From VYFG01 sp965248685 (GTDB lineage: Bacteria > Pseudomonadota > Gammaproteobacteria > Arenicellales > Poriferihabitantaceae), in assembly GCA_965248685.1 (NCBI GenBank), contig CBDFKC010000003.1:930001-994000 (forward strand): a DNA stretch of 64,000 bases, in the 5' to 3' direction. This document shows, piece after piece, positions 1 through 8,402 of this stretch (position 1 is its first letter; each line of letters begins with the position of its first letter). Under the pieces are notes generated by a model, which worked only from the letters and a program-made list of their open reading frames with translations, made no database searches and was not told the DNA's origin. Made by a program: the position numbers and the translations under genes.

Positions 1-3000
1 TCCGTACAAGAAACATTTGGTTCGGGCGATAGCACATTTAATGGCACCATCAAATACATGTCTCCCGAACAGACCGGCCGAATTGGCAGGAAAATAGACA
101 CCAGGAGCGATCTATATAGTTTAGGAGTAACACTATATGAATTGTTTTCAGGTGTATTACCCTTCAAAACTCGGTCAGATCTCGAGACCATGCACGCGCA
201 CATTGCGATTCAACCAAAATCGCCATCTAGATTCGACAAGCGAATTCCAGAAATTTTATCGGAGATAGTTCTAAAGCTTCTAAATAAGTCTCCTGGACAA
301 AGGTACCAATCAGCCTACGGTTTGCGGAAGGACCTTGAGAGATGTATTGCGGAATGGAAAGAAAAGGGGCGTTGTTCACAATTTGCGGTGGGTAAACATG
401 ATGTATCGGAATTTTGGCAGTTTCCCGAAAAAATATACGGTCGTGACAAAGAAATTAGAGCATTAACAGTTGCATACGAGAATACAAGCGAACGACCTCG
501 CTTGTTACTTCTTTACGGCTATTCTGGCGTTGGGAAAACCACAATATGCAAAGCATTACTTGAGTACGTTAAAACCGAAGGTGGGGTAATTGCAGATGGT
601 AAATACCAGCAAGTTCGTGGAGAAGAACCCTTTAGTGCAATAAAGAAAATTATAAGAAGCCTAATTGCAAATGCCTTAAGATTTGAAACTGAAGAGCTTA
701 ATAGATTCAGAGCGAGGCTTTCTTTGATAGTAGGTCAAAGTAGTAACGTATTAATTGAATTCATCCCAGACTTTAAAAATTTACTAGATAGTTCGGAAGA
801 TACTTTAGAACTCGGCGTTGATGAGACTGCAAATAGATTTAATTCACTGTTAGCTGGGTTTATAAAACTATTCACAAAAATTGACAATAAGTTAGCGCTC
901 TTTCTAGACGATATCCAATGGATTGACCCTGCTTCCCTACGATTTTTGCGTTTGCTTTTTAGTGATGTTGATTTGAGGAACATAATCGTCGTAGGTGCTT
1001 ACAGACATAATGAAGTTGATGAGCAACACCTTCTTAATCAAGGAATATTAAGTTTCAAAGAAAGCGGAATTGAAGTAGAAAAAATAGAGATTGGTGATTT
1101 GAATCAGAACTCTATTAGTCAATTAGTCGAGGATACATTTCACCTTCCTTACGAAGAACGTGGCTTTTTACAAGAAATGGTGATTAATAAGACAAAAGGA
1201 AATCCGTTTTTCACTCGCGAACTAATAGTAAGTTTTTGTAGATCAAATCTAATATATTTTAACCGAAAGGAGAATAAGTGGCAGGTAGATAGCAAAGGAA
1301 TTAGTAATACAGCGGTAACGATAAATGTGGCGGATTTAGTAACTAAAAGAATTAAAGATTTACCAAAAGATACCATATCGGTAATTTCAAAAGCTTCTTG
1401 TATTGGAGCTGAATACAGAATGGATGTATTAGCAAAAATTTCAGAGCAAACTCTTGACAAGTTAAATGAAGCAATAAGTGCAGCAACTAAAGACGGCGTA
1501 ATATTCAAAATAAGTCATTCTGACACGGTTTCAAGACAAGATAATGCTTCTAACGAGGAGGTGGAAAGCCGAATGCGATTTTCCCATGACCAGGTCCAGG
1601 AGGCGTTTAGCAAATTACTCGATGAAAACGAAAGAAAAGAAATACATCTTAAAATCGGTAGGCTTTACCTGGAACAATCAAACTTAAGAGACTCAACTAA
1701 TCATGTTTTTGATATATGTGACCAATTGAACCATGGGTTAGAGCTCATTAGCGATGTAGAAGAAATTGGGCTAATTGCTGAATTAAATTTACATGCCGCA
1801 ATTGATGCTAAAACTGGGGGTGCCCGGGCAGCTGCAGGCAATTATATTGAAACAGCCCTGGAATTAATAAAAAAAACCAATAAAAGGAGCCGAGCCCAGG
1901 TCGAGTACAAAATTTTACTTGAAGCAGCGCAGATCTATCATAGCAAGGGCGAATTCGAAAAATCTGAAGAATTCTCAGAACAGGCGTTAAAGAGCTCTAA
2001 TACACTTTTCGAAACTGCCGTTGTACAAAATATTGCAGTAATTCGTCTCACTATGCAGGGGGCATACCAAGACGCCGTCGACTTAGGAGGAGAGGTTCTT
2101 GGAAGCTTAGGGGTAAATTTTCCAGAACACAATGTAGCCGATGCTTTAGAGGCAGAGCTAGCTGTAGCACCATCTTTAGAAAAAATTCACTCTCCAGAGT
2201 TCACCAATTCTCTTCTTCTTATGGAGAACGAGAATATAGAAATCGCTATGAAAATTATGGCAAATCTTTTGCCTCCAACTCACTTTTTGGATCTTGATTT
2301 GAATGGGTGGGTTGCAGCAAAAATGGTTAATTTGACAATAAATTATGGATTCGCGCCCGAATCCGCAAAAGGTTTAGTTAATTACGGCTCTCTTCTAGCA
2401 TTAAGGGGCGACTATCATTCTGGCTATTTGTTCGGAAAGCTAGCAGTAGACCTTATCGAGCGTTTCAAACTGCCTCAATTGATACCTCGAGTGCATTACG
2501 CATTCTTGGGTGATTTAGCCCACTGGGCAGAACCACTGGCGAACTCAAGAGAGATGGCGGACGAGGCATTTATAACTTGTGTTGAGTACGGTGAAACTGC
2601 CTATGCTGGATATTTATTAACATTCGGTAGATGCATGAACGAAATATTCTTAGGGGAAGATTTGGAGCAGTTCTCCAACAAAGTATATGAGTCCATTAAC
2701 TATTCCAGGTCAACAAAAAACCTTCATGCGGAAAGTGTAGGATTGGCAACAGCGATGGGGATTTCTCACTTACTTGGTGAGACATCGGAACTAGACAGTT
2801 TCGATATTGAAACAGTTACGGAAGTTGAATTGATTCGAAGTTGTGAATCTAGAGAGGATTTTGCAGCAATAGCATTGTTTAGGTTGCTTCAGGCTCAGAA
2901 TTTCTACTTTATAGGCCAGTATGAAGAATCTAGGTCGGCAATTAAGGCGGTACGGAAAATGGAACAGTATTTTTCAACCGGCATGCCGATATCAATGTCG

Positions 3001-4728
3001 AGGTTTTATGACGCTTTGATAACACTAGCTGAATTAAAAGATAATCAGAATAAAATGGGACGGGAGCGCGGTTTGAGAAATGTGAATTTGCATCTTGACC
3101 AACTGGATAAATGGACAGCGGCATGTCCTGAAAACTTTGCCCATCTGAAAAATATCGTTGAAGGAGAAGTAGCTTATGTCGAAAACAATCTACTAGAAGC
3201 AATTTCATACTTTAGTAAAAGTATTTTTTACGCCGAAAAAGAAAAATATTATCAGTTTGTTGGTCTTGCCAACGAAAAGCTCGCTTTGATATGGAAAGAA
3301 CTAGATAACGACGCATATTTCAAACATCACATCACCAAAGCGTATGATGCGTATTTTGAATGGAATGCAAAAATTAAACTGAGGAAAATGCGTGAGGAAT
3401 ACAAATTCCTTGCAAAACCTACAATTAGAAATGGACAAAAAAAGAATTTGGAGAAATCAACTCGCACAAGACGAAGTAGTAGTAGCAAACAAGAAGAGTT
3501 GGACTTTGCTGCGATATCTGCAGTAACACATTCTATTAGTCAGGAGATTAATTTTGACGAGTTAATGAGGAAGTTAGCCACTTCAATTACAGAGGTATCC
3601 GGCGCGGATAAATATGCGCTGTTGCTCAATACAGGAAAAACAAATCAGCTGGAATTGAAGTCGGTCTTGTCCAAAAATAGCGATGGCCAACACTTGTTCC
3701 AGTCTGAAAACGAATCAGGTGATTTCTATCCAAGGGGTATCGTTAACTATGTTTCACGAAGTCAAGAAATACTCAGGGTTTCTAAAAGTGAAATTCGTTT
3801 GTATTCAGAAGACGAGTATTTTCAAAGAAACACTCCTGGCTCAATTTTATGTATTCCCATTGTGCTACAAGGTAGAGTGCTCGGAGTCATCTATTTGGAG
3901 AACAGAGAGTTAGAAAATATCTTTACCGATGAACGTATGGAGACGATAAGTATTATTTGCACTCAGGCCGGCGTATCGATTCATAATGCACTGTTATTCA
4001 CCTCTCTCGAGAAGCAGGTGGGTGAAAAAACTAAAGCGTATCTGGATCTAAATTCAGATCTCGAAAAGCGAGTTACAGAGCAAGTATCAGAAATAGAAAA
4101 ACTTAACACATTTCAACGATTCGTATCTCCGCCAGTAGCAAAAATGTTGATGACTGGTGAAGGTAGAGATAAATTGAAAAGTCATAGAAAGGAAATTTCA
4201 ATTTTGTTTTGTGATTTACGGGGATTTACCGCTTACTCGGAAACAGTTGAGCCAGAAGAAGCCATGAATATGTTGAACATGTATCATGCAATTGTTGGCA
4301 GATTGGTTAATAAGTATGAAGCAACTATCGACCATAGAGCAGGAGACGGATTAATGATTTTCTTGAACGACCCTTTTGACGTTCCCTATCCAATTCGACT
4401 CGTTGTGGAAATGGCTATTGAGCTCCGACAGGATGTTAATACCTTCCTGGAAAAACTCAAAAACCAAGGCGACAAAATTGGATTTGGCATAGGTATTGCT
4501 TTTGGTTATTCAACTATTGGAATGATCGGACATGAAGGTCGCTATGATTATGCGGCTTCAGGGAGGTATGTGAATTTATCTTCAAGACTGTGTGACGAAG
4601 CTAAGGACGGACAGATATTAATGCCTCAAAAAATTGCCGTATCTGGTCAACTTGAAAAAAAACCGACTCCTATCGGTGACATTGTCGTTAAGGGTTTTAG
4701 TCAGAAGATTGGGATTTATTTACTTTGA
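1..4728 (+). CDS. Ser/Thr kinase - AAA ATPase - GAF - class III cyclase signalling protein (5' truncated by window)
   Basis: The frame is open from base 1, so the true start and the kinase N-lobe lie upstream. The first 350 bases encode the end of a Hanks-type kinase (activation-segment SPEQ near 61, then DTRSDLYSLG). A large AAA/STAND-like ATPase follows, with Walker A GYSGVGKTT near 520-545 and Walker B LFLDDIQW near 898-921. A long helical TPR-like stretch comes next, then a GAF-like domain (about 3500-4010), a short coiled coil and a C-terminal class III nucleotide cyclase domain (about 4190-4720). The cyclase keeps both metal-binding aspartates (FCDLRGF and AGDGLMIF) and the Asn/Arg pair in NLSSRL, so it looks catalytically competent. 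Such proteins couple sensing to phosphorylation and cAMP or cGMP synthesis; the signal sensed here cannot be told. Confidence 0.9.
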   Translation, partial: SVQETFGSGDSTFNGTIKYMSPEQTGRIGRKIDTRSDLYSLGVTLYELFSGVLPFKTRSDLETMHAHIAIQPKSPSRFDKRIPEILSEIVLKLLNKSPGQRYQSAYGLRKDLERCIAEWKEKGRCSQFAVGKHDVSEFWQFPEKIYGRDKEIRALTVAYENTSERPRLLLLYGYSGVGKTTICKALLEYVKTEGGVIADGKYQQVRGEEPFSAIKKIIRSLIANALRFETEELNRFRARLSLIVGQSSNVLIEFIPDFKNLLDSSEDTLELGVDETANRFNSLLAGFIKLFTKIDNKLALFLDDIQWIDPASLRFLRLLFSDVDLRNIIVVGAYRHNEVDEQHLLNQGILSFKESGIEVEKIEIGDLNQNSISQLVEDTFHLPYEERGFLQEMVINKTKGNPFFTRELIVSFCRSNLIYFNRKENKWQVDSKGISNTAVTINVADLVTKRIKDLPKDTISVISKASCIGAEYRMDVLAKISEQTLDKLNEAISAATKDGVIFKISHSDTVSRQDNASNEEVESRMRFSHDQVQEAFSKLLDENERKEIHLKIGRLYLEQSNLRDSTNHVFDICDQLNHGLELISDVEEIGLIAELNLHAAIDAKTGGARAAAGNYIETALELIKKTNKRSRAQVEYKILLEAAQIYHSKGEFEKSEEFSEQALKSSNTLFETAVVQNIAVIRLTMQGAYQDAVDLGGEVLGSLGVNFPEHNVADALEAELAVAPSLEKIHSPEFTNSLLLMENENIEIAMKIMANLLPPTHFLDLDLNGWVAAKMVNLTINYGFAPESAKGLVNYGSLLALRGDYHSGYLFGKLAVDLIERFKLPQLIPRVHYAFLGDLAHWAEPLANSREMADEAFITCVEYGETAYAGYLLTFGRCMNEIFLGEDLEQFSNKVYESINYSRSTKNLHAESVGLATAMGISHLLGETSELDSFDIETVTEVELIRSCESREDFAAIALFRLLQAQNFYFIGQYEESRSAIKAVRKMEQYFSTGMPISMSRFYDALITLAELKDNQNKMGRERGLRNVNLHLDQLDKWTAACPENFAHLKNIVEGEVAYVENNLLEAISYFSKSIFYAEKEKYYQFVGLANEKLALIWKELDNDAYFKHHITKAYDAYFEWNAKIKLRKMREEYKFLAKPTIRNGQKKNLEKSTRTRRSSSSKQEELDFAAISAVTHSISQEINFDELMRKLATSITEVSGADKYALLLNTGKTNQLELKSVLSKNSDGQHLFQSENESGDFYPRGIVNYVSRSQEILRVSKSEIRLYSEDEYFQRNTPGSILCIPIVLQGRVLGVIYLENRELENIFTDERMETISIICTQAGVSIHNALLFTSLEKQVGEKTKAYLDLNSDLEKRVTEQVSEIEKLNTFQRFVSPPVAKMLMTGEGRDKLKSHRKEISILFCDLRGFTAYSETVEPEEAMNMLNMYHAIVGRLVNKYEATIDHRAGDGLMIFLNDPFDVPYPIRLVVEMAIELRQDVNTFLEKLKNQGDKIGFGIGIAFGYSTIGMIGHEGRYDYAASGRYVNLSSRLCDEAKDGQILMPQKIAVSGQLEKKPTPIGDIVVKGFSQKIGIYLL

Positions 4729-5220
4729 ACTTCAGTCTGTAGGGCCCATCACTTTCACCTTTATTCGAGAAGTCTTGCCACTAATAATTAGGTTATGCTT
4801 TAAAAGTAGTGGGTGGCCTATCTGACGAACTCACTAAACACTAAGTAATATGATATGCGAGCAGCTATTGGGGAATAGTGCCGAAGGTATTGCAATTTCA
4901 CCCCACCTTGCCAATTTATCCTTAAATTCGGTATTGTATTTTGGAAGCCGGGAAAAAATATCCAATATGAACAAACATGATTTTTAAACACACTCCAATT
5001 CGCTTTACATTTCAGGTAGATATAGACAAAAAAATATAATTATTAAAGATTATTTCACAGATTCAATAAATATAATGTGGTATTTACCACATTATTTCCT
5101 TCGAAAAATCCACACTGTTTCCAGATGGAAGATGCGATCAGTGTATTGCTATTGAATTTGGAATTTGTTTGTCGCATAGTAACGAAAAACAAATCATAGA
5201 TAACTAATAGAGGAAATGGG
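4729..5220. other. 492-base intergenic region, no gene seen
   Basis: A+T-rich spacer between the kinase/cyclase gene and the radical SAM operon. I see no convincing coding frame. Its one clear structure is the perfect palindrome at 5072-5095, listed separately. The promoter of the downstream operon should lie between the palindrome and 5200. Confidence 0.6.
5072..5095. promoter_or_regulatory. Perfect palindrome, CRP/FNR-type operator candidate (site 1)
   Basis: Perfect 11-base arms ATAATGTGGTA and TACCACATTAT flank a TT centre. The TGTG-N8-CACA arrangement is that of CRP-family binding sites. It lies about 125 bases before the radical SAM start. No T-run follows, which argues against a terminator. 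Related copies occur at 17217, 26784, 28324 and 28878. Confidence 0.6.
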
Positions 5221-7074
5221 GTGAGAATTACGCTTGTACAGCCGCCGACTAACTACGAAGAGACGTTTTTACTATCACCTCCGTTAGGGTTGCTGAGTAT
5301 TGGAGCCGCGGCGGAAAATGAAGGCGCCCATGTCACTCTACTGGACTTCAATCTCAAAGGACTTCAGGATCAGCGCTGGCAAACTGTCGAACATTTTTAT
5401 CCTAATGCAGTAGAGCTTATTGAAGATCAAGAACCAGACGTTGTCGGCTTTACTTCGATGGCCATTGAATCTCATGTATGTCTTGAGATAGCACGGATAC
5501 TAAAAGAAAGGAATCCCGACCTTTTGACCGTATTTGGCGGACCACATTTTGGCGCTATTGCGATAGAAGCCCTGGAGCACTACGACTGGGTTGACTACAT
5601 TATTTCCGGTGAAGGGGAATCGCCACTCCAGAATCTAATTAAATATATTGAGGGCGATAGAGCTGCCGCTACCATGGAAAACATCGCCTATCGGAATAAA
5701 CGAGAGATCAGATTTGAGAAAGTTAGCAAGGCTGGTAGAGACTTAGATGAAATTCCTTTTCCTGCATATCACTTGGTGGATATGGAAGAATACTTTAAGC
5801 TAAACCCCAATAAACTTGTTTGTTTTGAGCACGCAAGGGGATGTTTTCTAAAATGTAGTTTTTGCTACAGCCCACAGCATTGGGGCCATGGAGAGTCCCG
5901 TAAATCCATCGAAAGAATACTAGCAGAGCTAAAGCAGCTCAAGAAGATGGGTATTAAAGAGCTATTCTGGGTTTCAGATAATTTACTAAATTCAAAATCT
6001 CATGCCATCACCATTTGCGAAGCCATAAAAGAAAACGAACTGAATTTTAAATGGCATTGCTACGGTACCATGCCACAAATTACAGAACCCGTAATCGGGG
6101 CGCTTTCAGCCGCTGGGTGTCAGTCAGTGTTTGTTGGTGTCGATGCCGTTGCGGAATCTAACAAGAAAAAATATCAAAAAAGTTACTTTAAAAATTGGAA
6201 GGGACTTCGAGAAAAACTGAATTTATGTCTTAGATATGGAATTACTCCGACATGTGCATTTATGCTATCTCCCTTTGACGATATAGAAGAGTCCGAGCAA
6301 ACGCTTCAAGTAGCAATACTTGCTGCTTCATTGGGTTGTTTTGTAAGATTAAATGCATTGACATACTACAATGCTTCCAAAATAGAAGGAAGTTTACCAG
6401 AGGGAAATTTGGAGTATTCATCGGCTTATTCAACGGTATTATTTGATACCGCAGAACTATTACAGCAGAATAAATTCGCTAAATACAAACCAGAATTGTT
6501 TCCATTTCATAGAACATTCACCGACAAAATTACACATGATTCATTTGCAAAAATATGTCGAATCTCGATGAAAGCGGTTAATTTACATAAGGCACTTTTA
6601 CTTCGAGCATTTGTTGATTTTGGCATCGAAATCTTTGCAACACTTATTACAATTTCTATGAAATTTCAATTCGATGAAATTGAATGTAGACGAATTGAAT
6701 GTGTTCAGAGTAGAAAAAAGTTTCTGGAGAATCTATATTTAACACTAAGCGCATTGGGTTTGCCTAAAATTCTGATTGACATAGATATTCTAACTCAAAA
6801 GGCTTTTTTCGAAAAATATGAAAGTATAGATATACCCAATGCAAATAGTTCTGCTGAAAAATACCATGAAAAGTCCATAGGTGATTCCGCCCTATTTTAC
6901 TCTGGTGATATGAATCTAAACCAATTGCAATCTGATAAGCCGATTCGAACAGAAACATTTCAAAATTACTTTTTATATATCGCAAACGAGAAACTAAATG
7001 TATTGAATATAGCTGCAGATGACAATGTTGACTTGAAACCCTTTCTGATACAAGAGTTCGTTTGTACCGACTAA
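5221..7074 (+). CDS. B12-binding-domain radical SAM protein
   Basis: 617 aa, GTG start preceded by a good AGAGGAAA ribosome site. The N-terminal third (about residues 1-150) looks like a cobalamin-binding Rossmann domain, with the opening IRITLVQPP-like strand, the SPPLGLLSIGA turn and GFTSMAIESH. The middle holds a radical SAM core with the cluster motif CFLKCSFC (C-X3-C-X2-C, near base 5850) and a following GxxR/K-like segment. The C-terminal 200 residues are not recognised. Family members are often B12-dependent methylases or ring-forming enzymes of lipid, antibiotic or peptide pathways. The substrate is unknown; it is first in a tight operon with a GI-repeat protein, a secreted peptidase and a beta-barrel protein, so modification of an exported product is possible. 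Confidence 0.85.
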   Translation: MRITLVQPPTNYEETFLLSPPLGLLSIGAAAENEGAHVTLLDFNLKGLQDQRWQTVEHFYPNAVELIEDQEPDVVGFTSMAIESHVCLEIARILKERNPDLLTVFGGPHFGAIAIEALEHYDWVDYIISGEGESPLQNLIKYIEGDRAAATMENIAYRNKREIRFEKVSKAGRDLDEIPFPAYHLVDMEEYFKLNPNKLVCFEHARGCFLKCSFCYSPQHWGHGESRKSIERILAELKQLKKMGIKELFWVSDNLLNSKSHAITICEAIKENELNFKWHCYGTMPQITEPVIGALSAAGCQSVFVGVDAVAESNKKKYQKSYFKNWKGLREKLNLCLRYGITPTCAFMLSPFDDIEESEQTLQVAILAASLGCFVRLNALTYYNASKIEGSLPEGNLEYSSAYSTVLFDTAELLQQNKFAKYKPELFPFHRTFTDKITHDSFAKICRISMKAVNLHKALLLRAFVDFGIEIFATLITISMKFQFDEIECRRIECVQSRKKFLENLYLTLSALGLPKILIDIDILTQKAFFEKYESIDIPNANSSAEKYHEKSIGDSALFYSGDMNLNQLQSDKPIRTETFQNYFLYIANEKLNVLNIAADDNVDLKPFLIQEFVCTD

Positions 7075-7092
7075 CATTCCCAAACTATTACT

Positions 7093-8394
7093 ATGGCTAA
7101 CCTTTCCGATTTTATATCAGCTTACTATTATTCTGATGACAATAACGATCAAGCAGCGATTACGAGAAACATTGACAACCTTTTGCTTTCGCTAAAAGAG
7201 GAGCTTCCCGGAAGTATGCAGGAATCGCCTTATGCTAAGTTTTCAAGTTCTTATGGTTCTATATACAAATTGCTACTGAAACATGGATTATCTCCGAGCG
7301 CAATACTGGGCGTCCCTGCAAATGGAGGTGAAAAACTGCTACCCGGACAAAGTGATCCCAACGAGCTATTTATAAATTTGTTTGGGAGTGAAAACGAAGT
7401 GGTTGACTTATTTGATTCTTTAAAAGCAGAATATCAAAGCATAACACAAAAAGAAATTCCTTTTGGATTTGAAATTAACCTCAAAAATTTTCAAATGCTC
7501 ATGAGGGAAGTAAAAATAGCATCATTCTTTAGAGCTACAAGTGCTGGCGCCTCTGGGCTTGGAATTGGAATCGGTATCGGAATTGGTATCGGTATAGGTA
7601 TCGGTATAGGTATCGGAAATACACTTTCATTTTCGGGTCCCGGGACGCCGAGCAATGCTCAGACTGATCCTACTAAACCTTCGGAAATAGAATTTAGCGC
7701 CAGCGACAGCGATATAAAATTGACCAATGGAACGATTTTGGAACTTACAGAAAGATTAAAAGAAGGTTACATATTTCATTCTCCCCCGACGTTGGGTAGA
7801 CCTTGGCCTATAAATGAAGAAGTGTGGAAAGAAATAGATTCATTCGCGCCAATATTTAATTCCTATAGGTCGGTGCTAGCGGCATTCTCAAATTCTGCTA
7901 TTGATGAAATGAAAAGTTTAGTGGGATTTAGTGCAAATTCAGAAATGAATACGCACTATATGAAGTTTGAAAAGGCAAATGGATATCTTAAAGCGTGTAT
8001 ATTTGTACTAGCAAAAATGTCAGAGCACTTTGTCTCTATTTATGGGCACAATATTGAAACTGCAGCGGGGCCGCAAAACAAACTATCAATACATATGTTT
8101 CTTGTTGAAACAATTGGAAAAATAGGAGAACATTGTTGGCCAGGACTACCTATAGTGGATGAAGCTCCTACGAGGACACGTCGTACATATGTAACTCCTT
8201 TGACTAAAGAGCACCTTCTTGACGATAATCTAAAAAATAATATAGATAAATTTAGTGCGTTGGATGATGCAGTTTTAAAACACGCGGATAAGCATTACAA
8301 AAATACAACAGTAATTCAAAGTAGAATGTACAAGTTTACTCGTAGTCAAGACCTAAATACTGAGATAAAAAAAATTATCGATGATTTAAAGTAA
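7093..8394 (+). CDS. Unknown protein with a (Gly-Ile)9 tract
   Basis: 433 aa, ATG start 18 bases after the radical SAM gene and 8 bases before the peptidase gene, so probably co-translated. I do not recognise the fold. There is no signal peptide. The outstanding feature is an uninterrupted run of nine Gly-Ile dipeptides at residues 157-174 (bases 7561-7614), preceded by GASGL and followed by a Ser/Pro/Thr-rich stretch. Such a run could form a glycine-zipper membrane helix, an aggregation-prone strand, or a substrate segment for the upstream radical SAM enzyme. The rest is mixed, soluble-looking sequence with a Lys-rich C-terminus. Confidence 0.75.
   Translation: MANLSDFISAYYYSDDNNDQAAITRNIDNLLLSLKEELPGSMQESPYAKFSSSYGSIYKLLLKHGLSPSAILGVPANGGEKLLPGQSDPNELFINLFGSENEVVDLFDSLKAEYQSITQKEIPFGFEINLKNFQMLMREVKIASFFRATSAGASGLGIGIGIGIGIGIGIGIGIGNTLSFSGPGTPSNAQTDPTKPSEIEFSASDSDIKLTNGTILELTERLKEGYIFHSPPTLGRPWPINEEVWKEIDSFAPIFNSYRSVLAAFSNSAIDEMKSLVGFSANSEMNTHYMKFEKANGYLKACIFVLAKMSEHFVSIYGHNIETAAGPQNKLSIHMFLVETIGKIGEHCWPGLPIVDEAPTRTRRTYVTPLTKEHLLDDNLKNNIDKFSALDDAVLKHADKHYKNTTVIQSRMYKFTRSQDLNTEIKKIIDDLK
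7561..7614 (+). repeat. In-gene Gly-Ile hexanucleotide repeat, nine units
   Basis: Nine tandem GGN-ATH hexamers encode (GI)9 inside the unknown gene. Codons alternate between GGA/GGT and ATT/ATC/ATA without a fixed order, so the tract is not a pure DNA microsatellite. Confidence 0.9.
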
Positions 8395-8402
8395 AAAATA
8401 AA

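Noticed and set aside
5072..5095. Palindrome as a terminator of the kinase/cyclase gene
   Set aside because: It lies 340 bases past the stop and lacks a T-run; the same motif recurs before other genes with CRP-site geometry.
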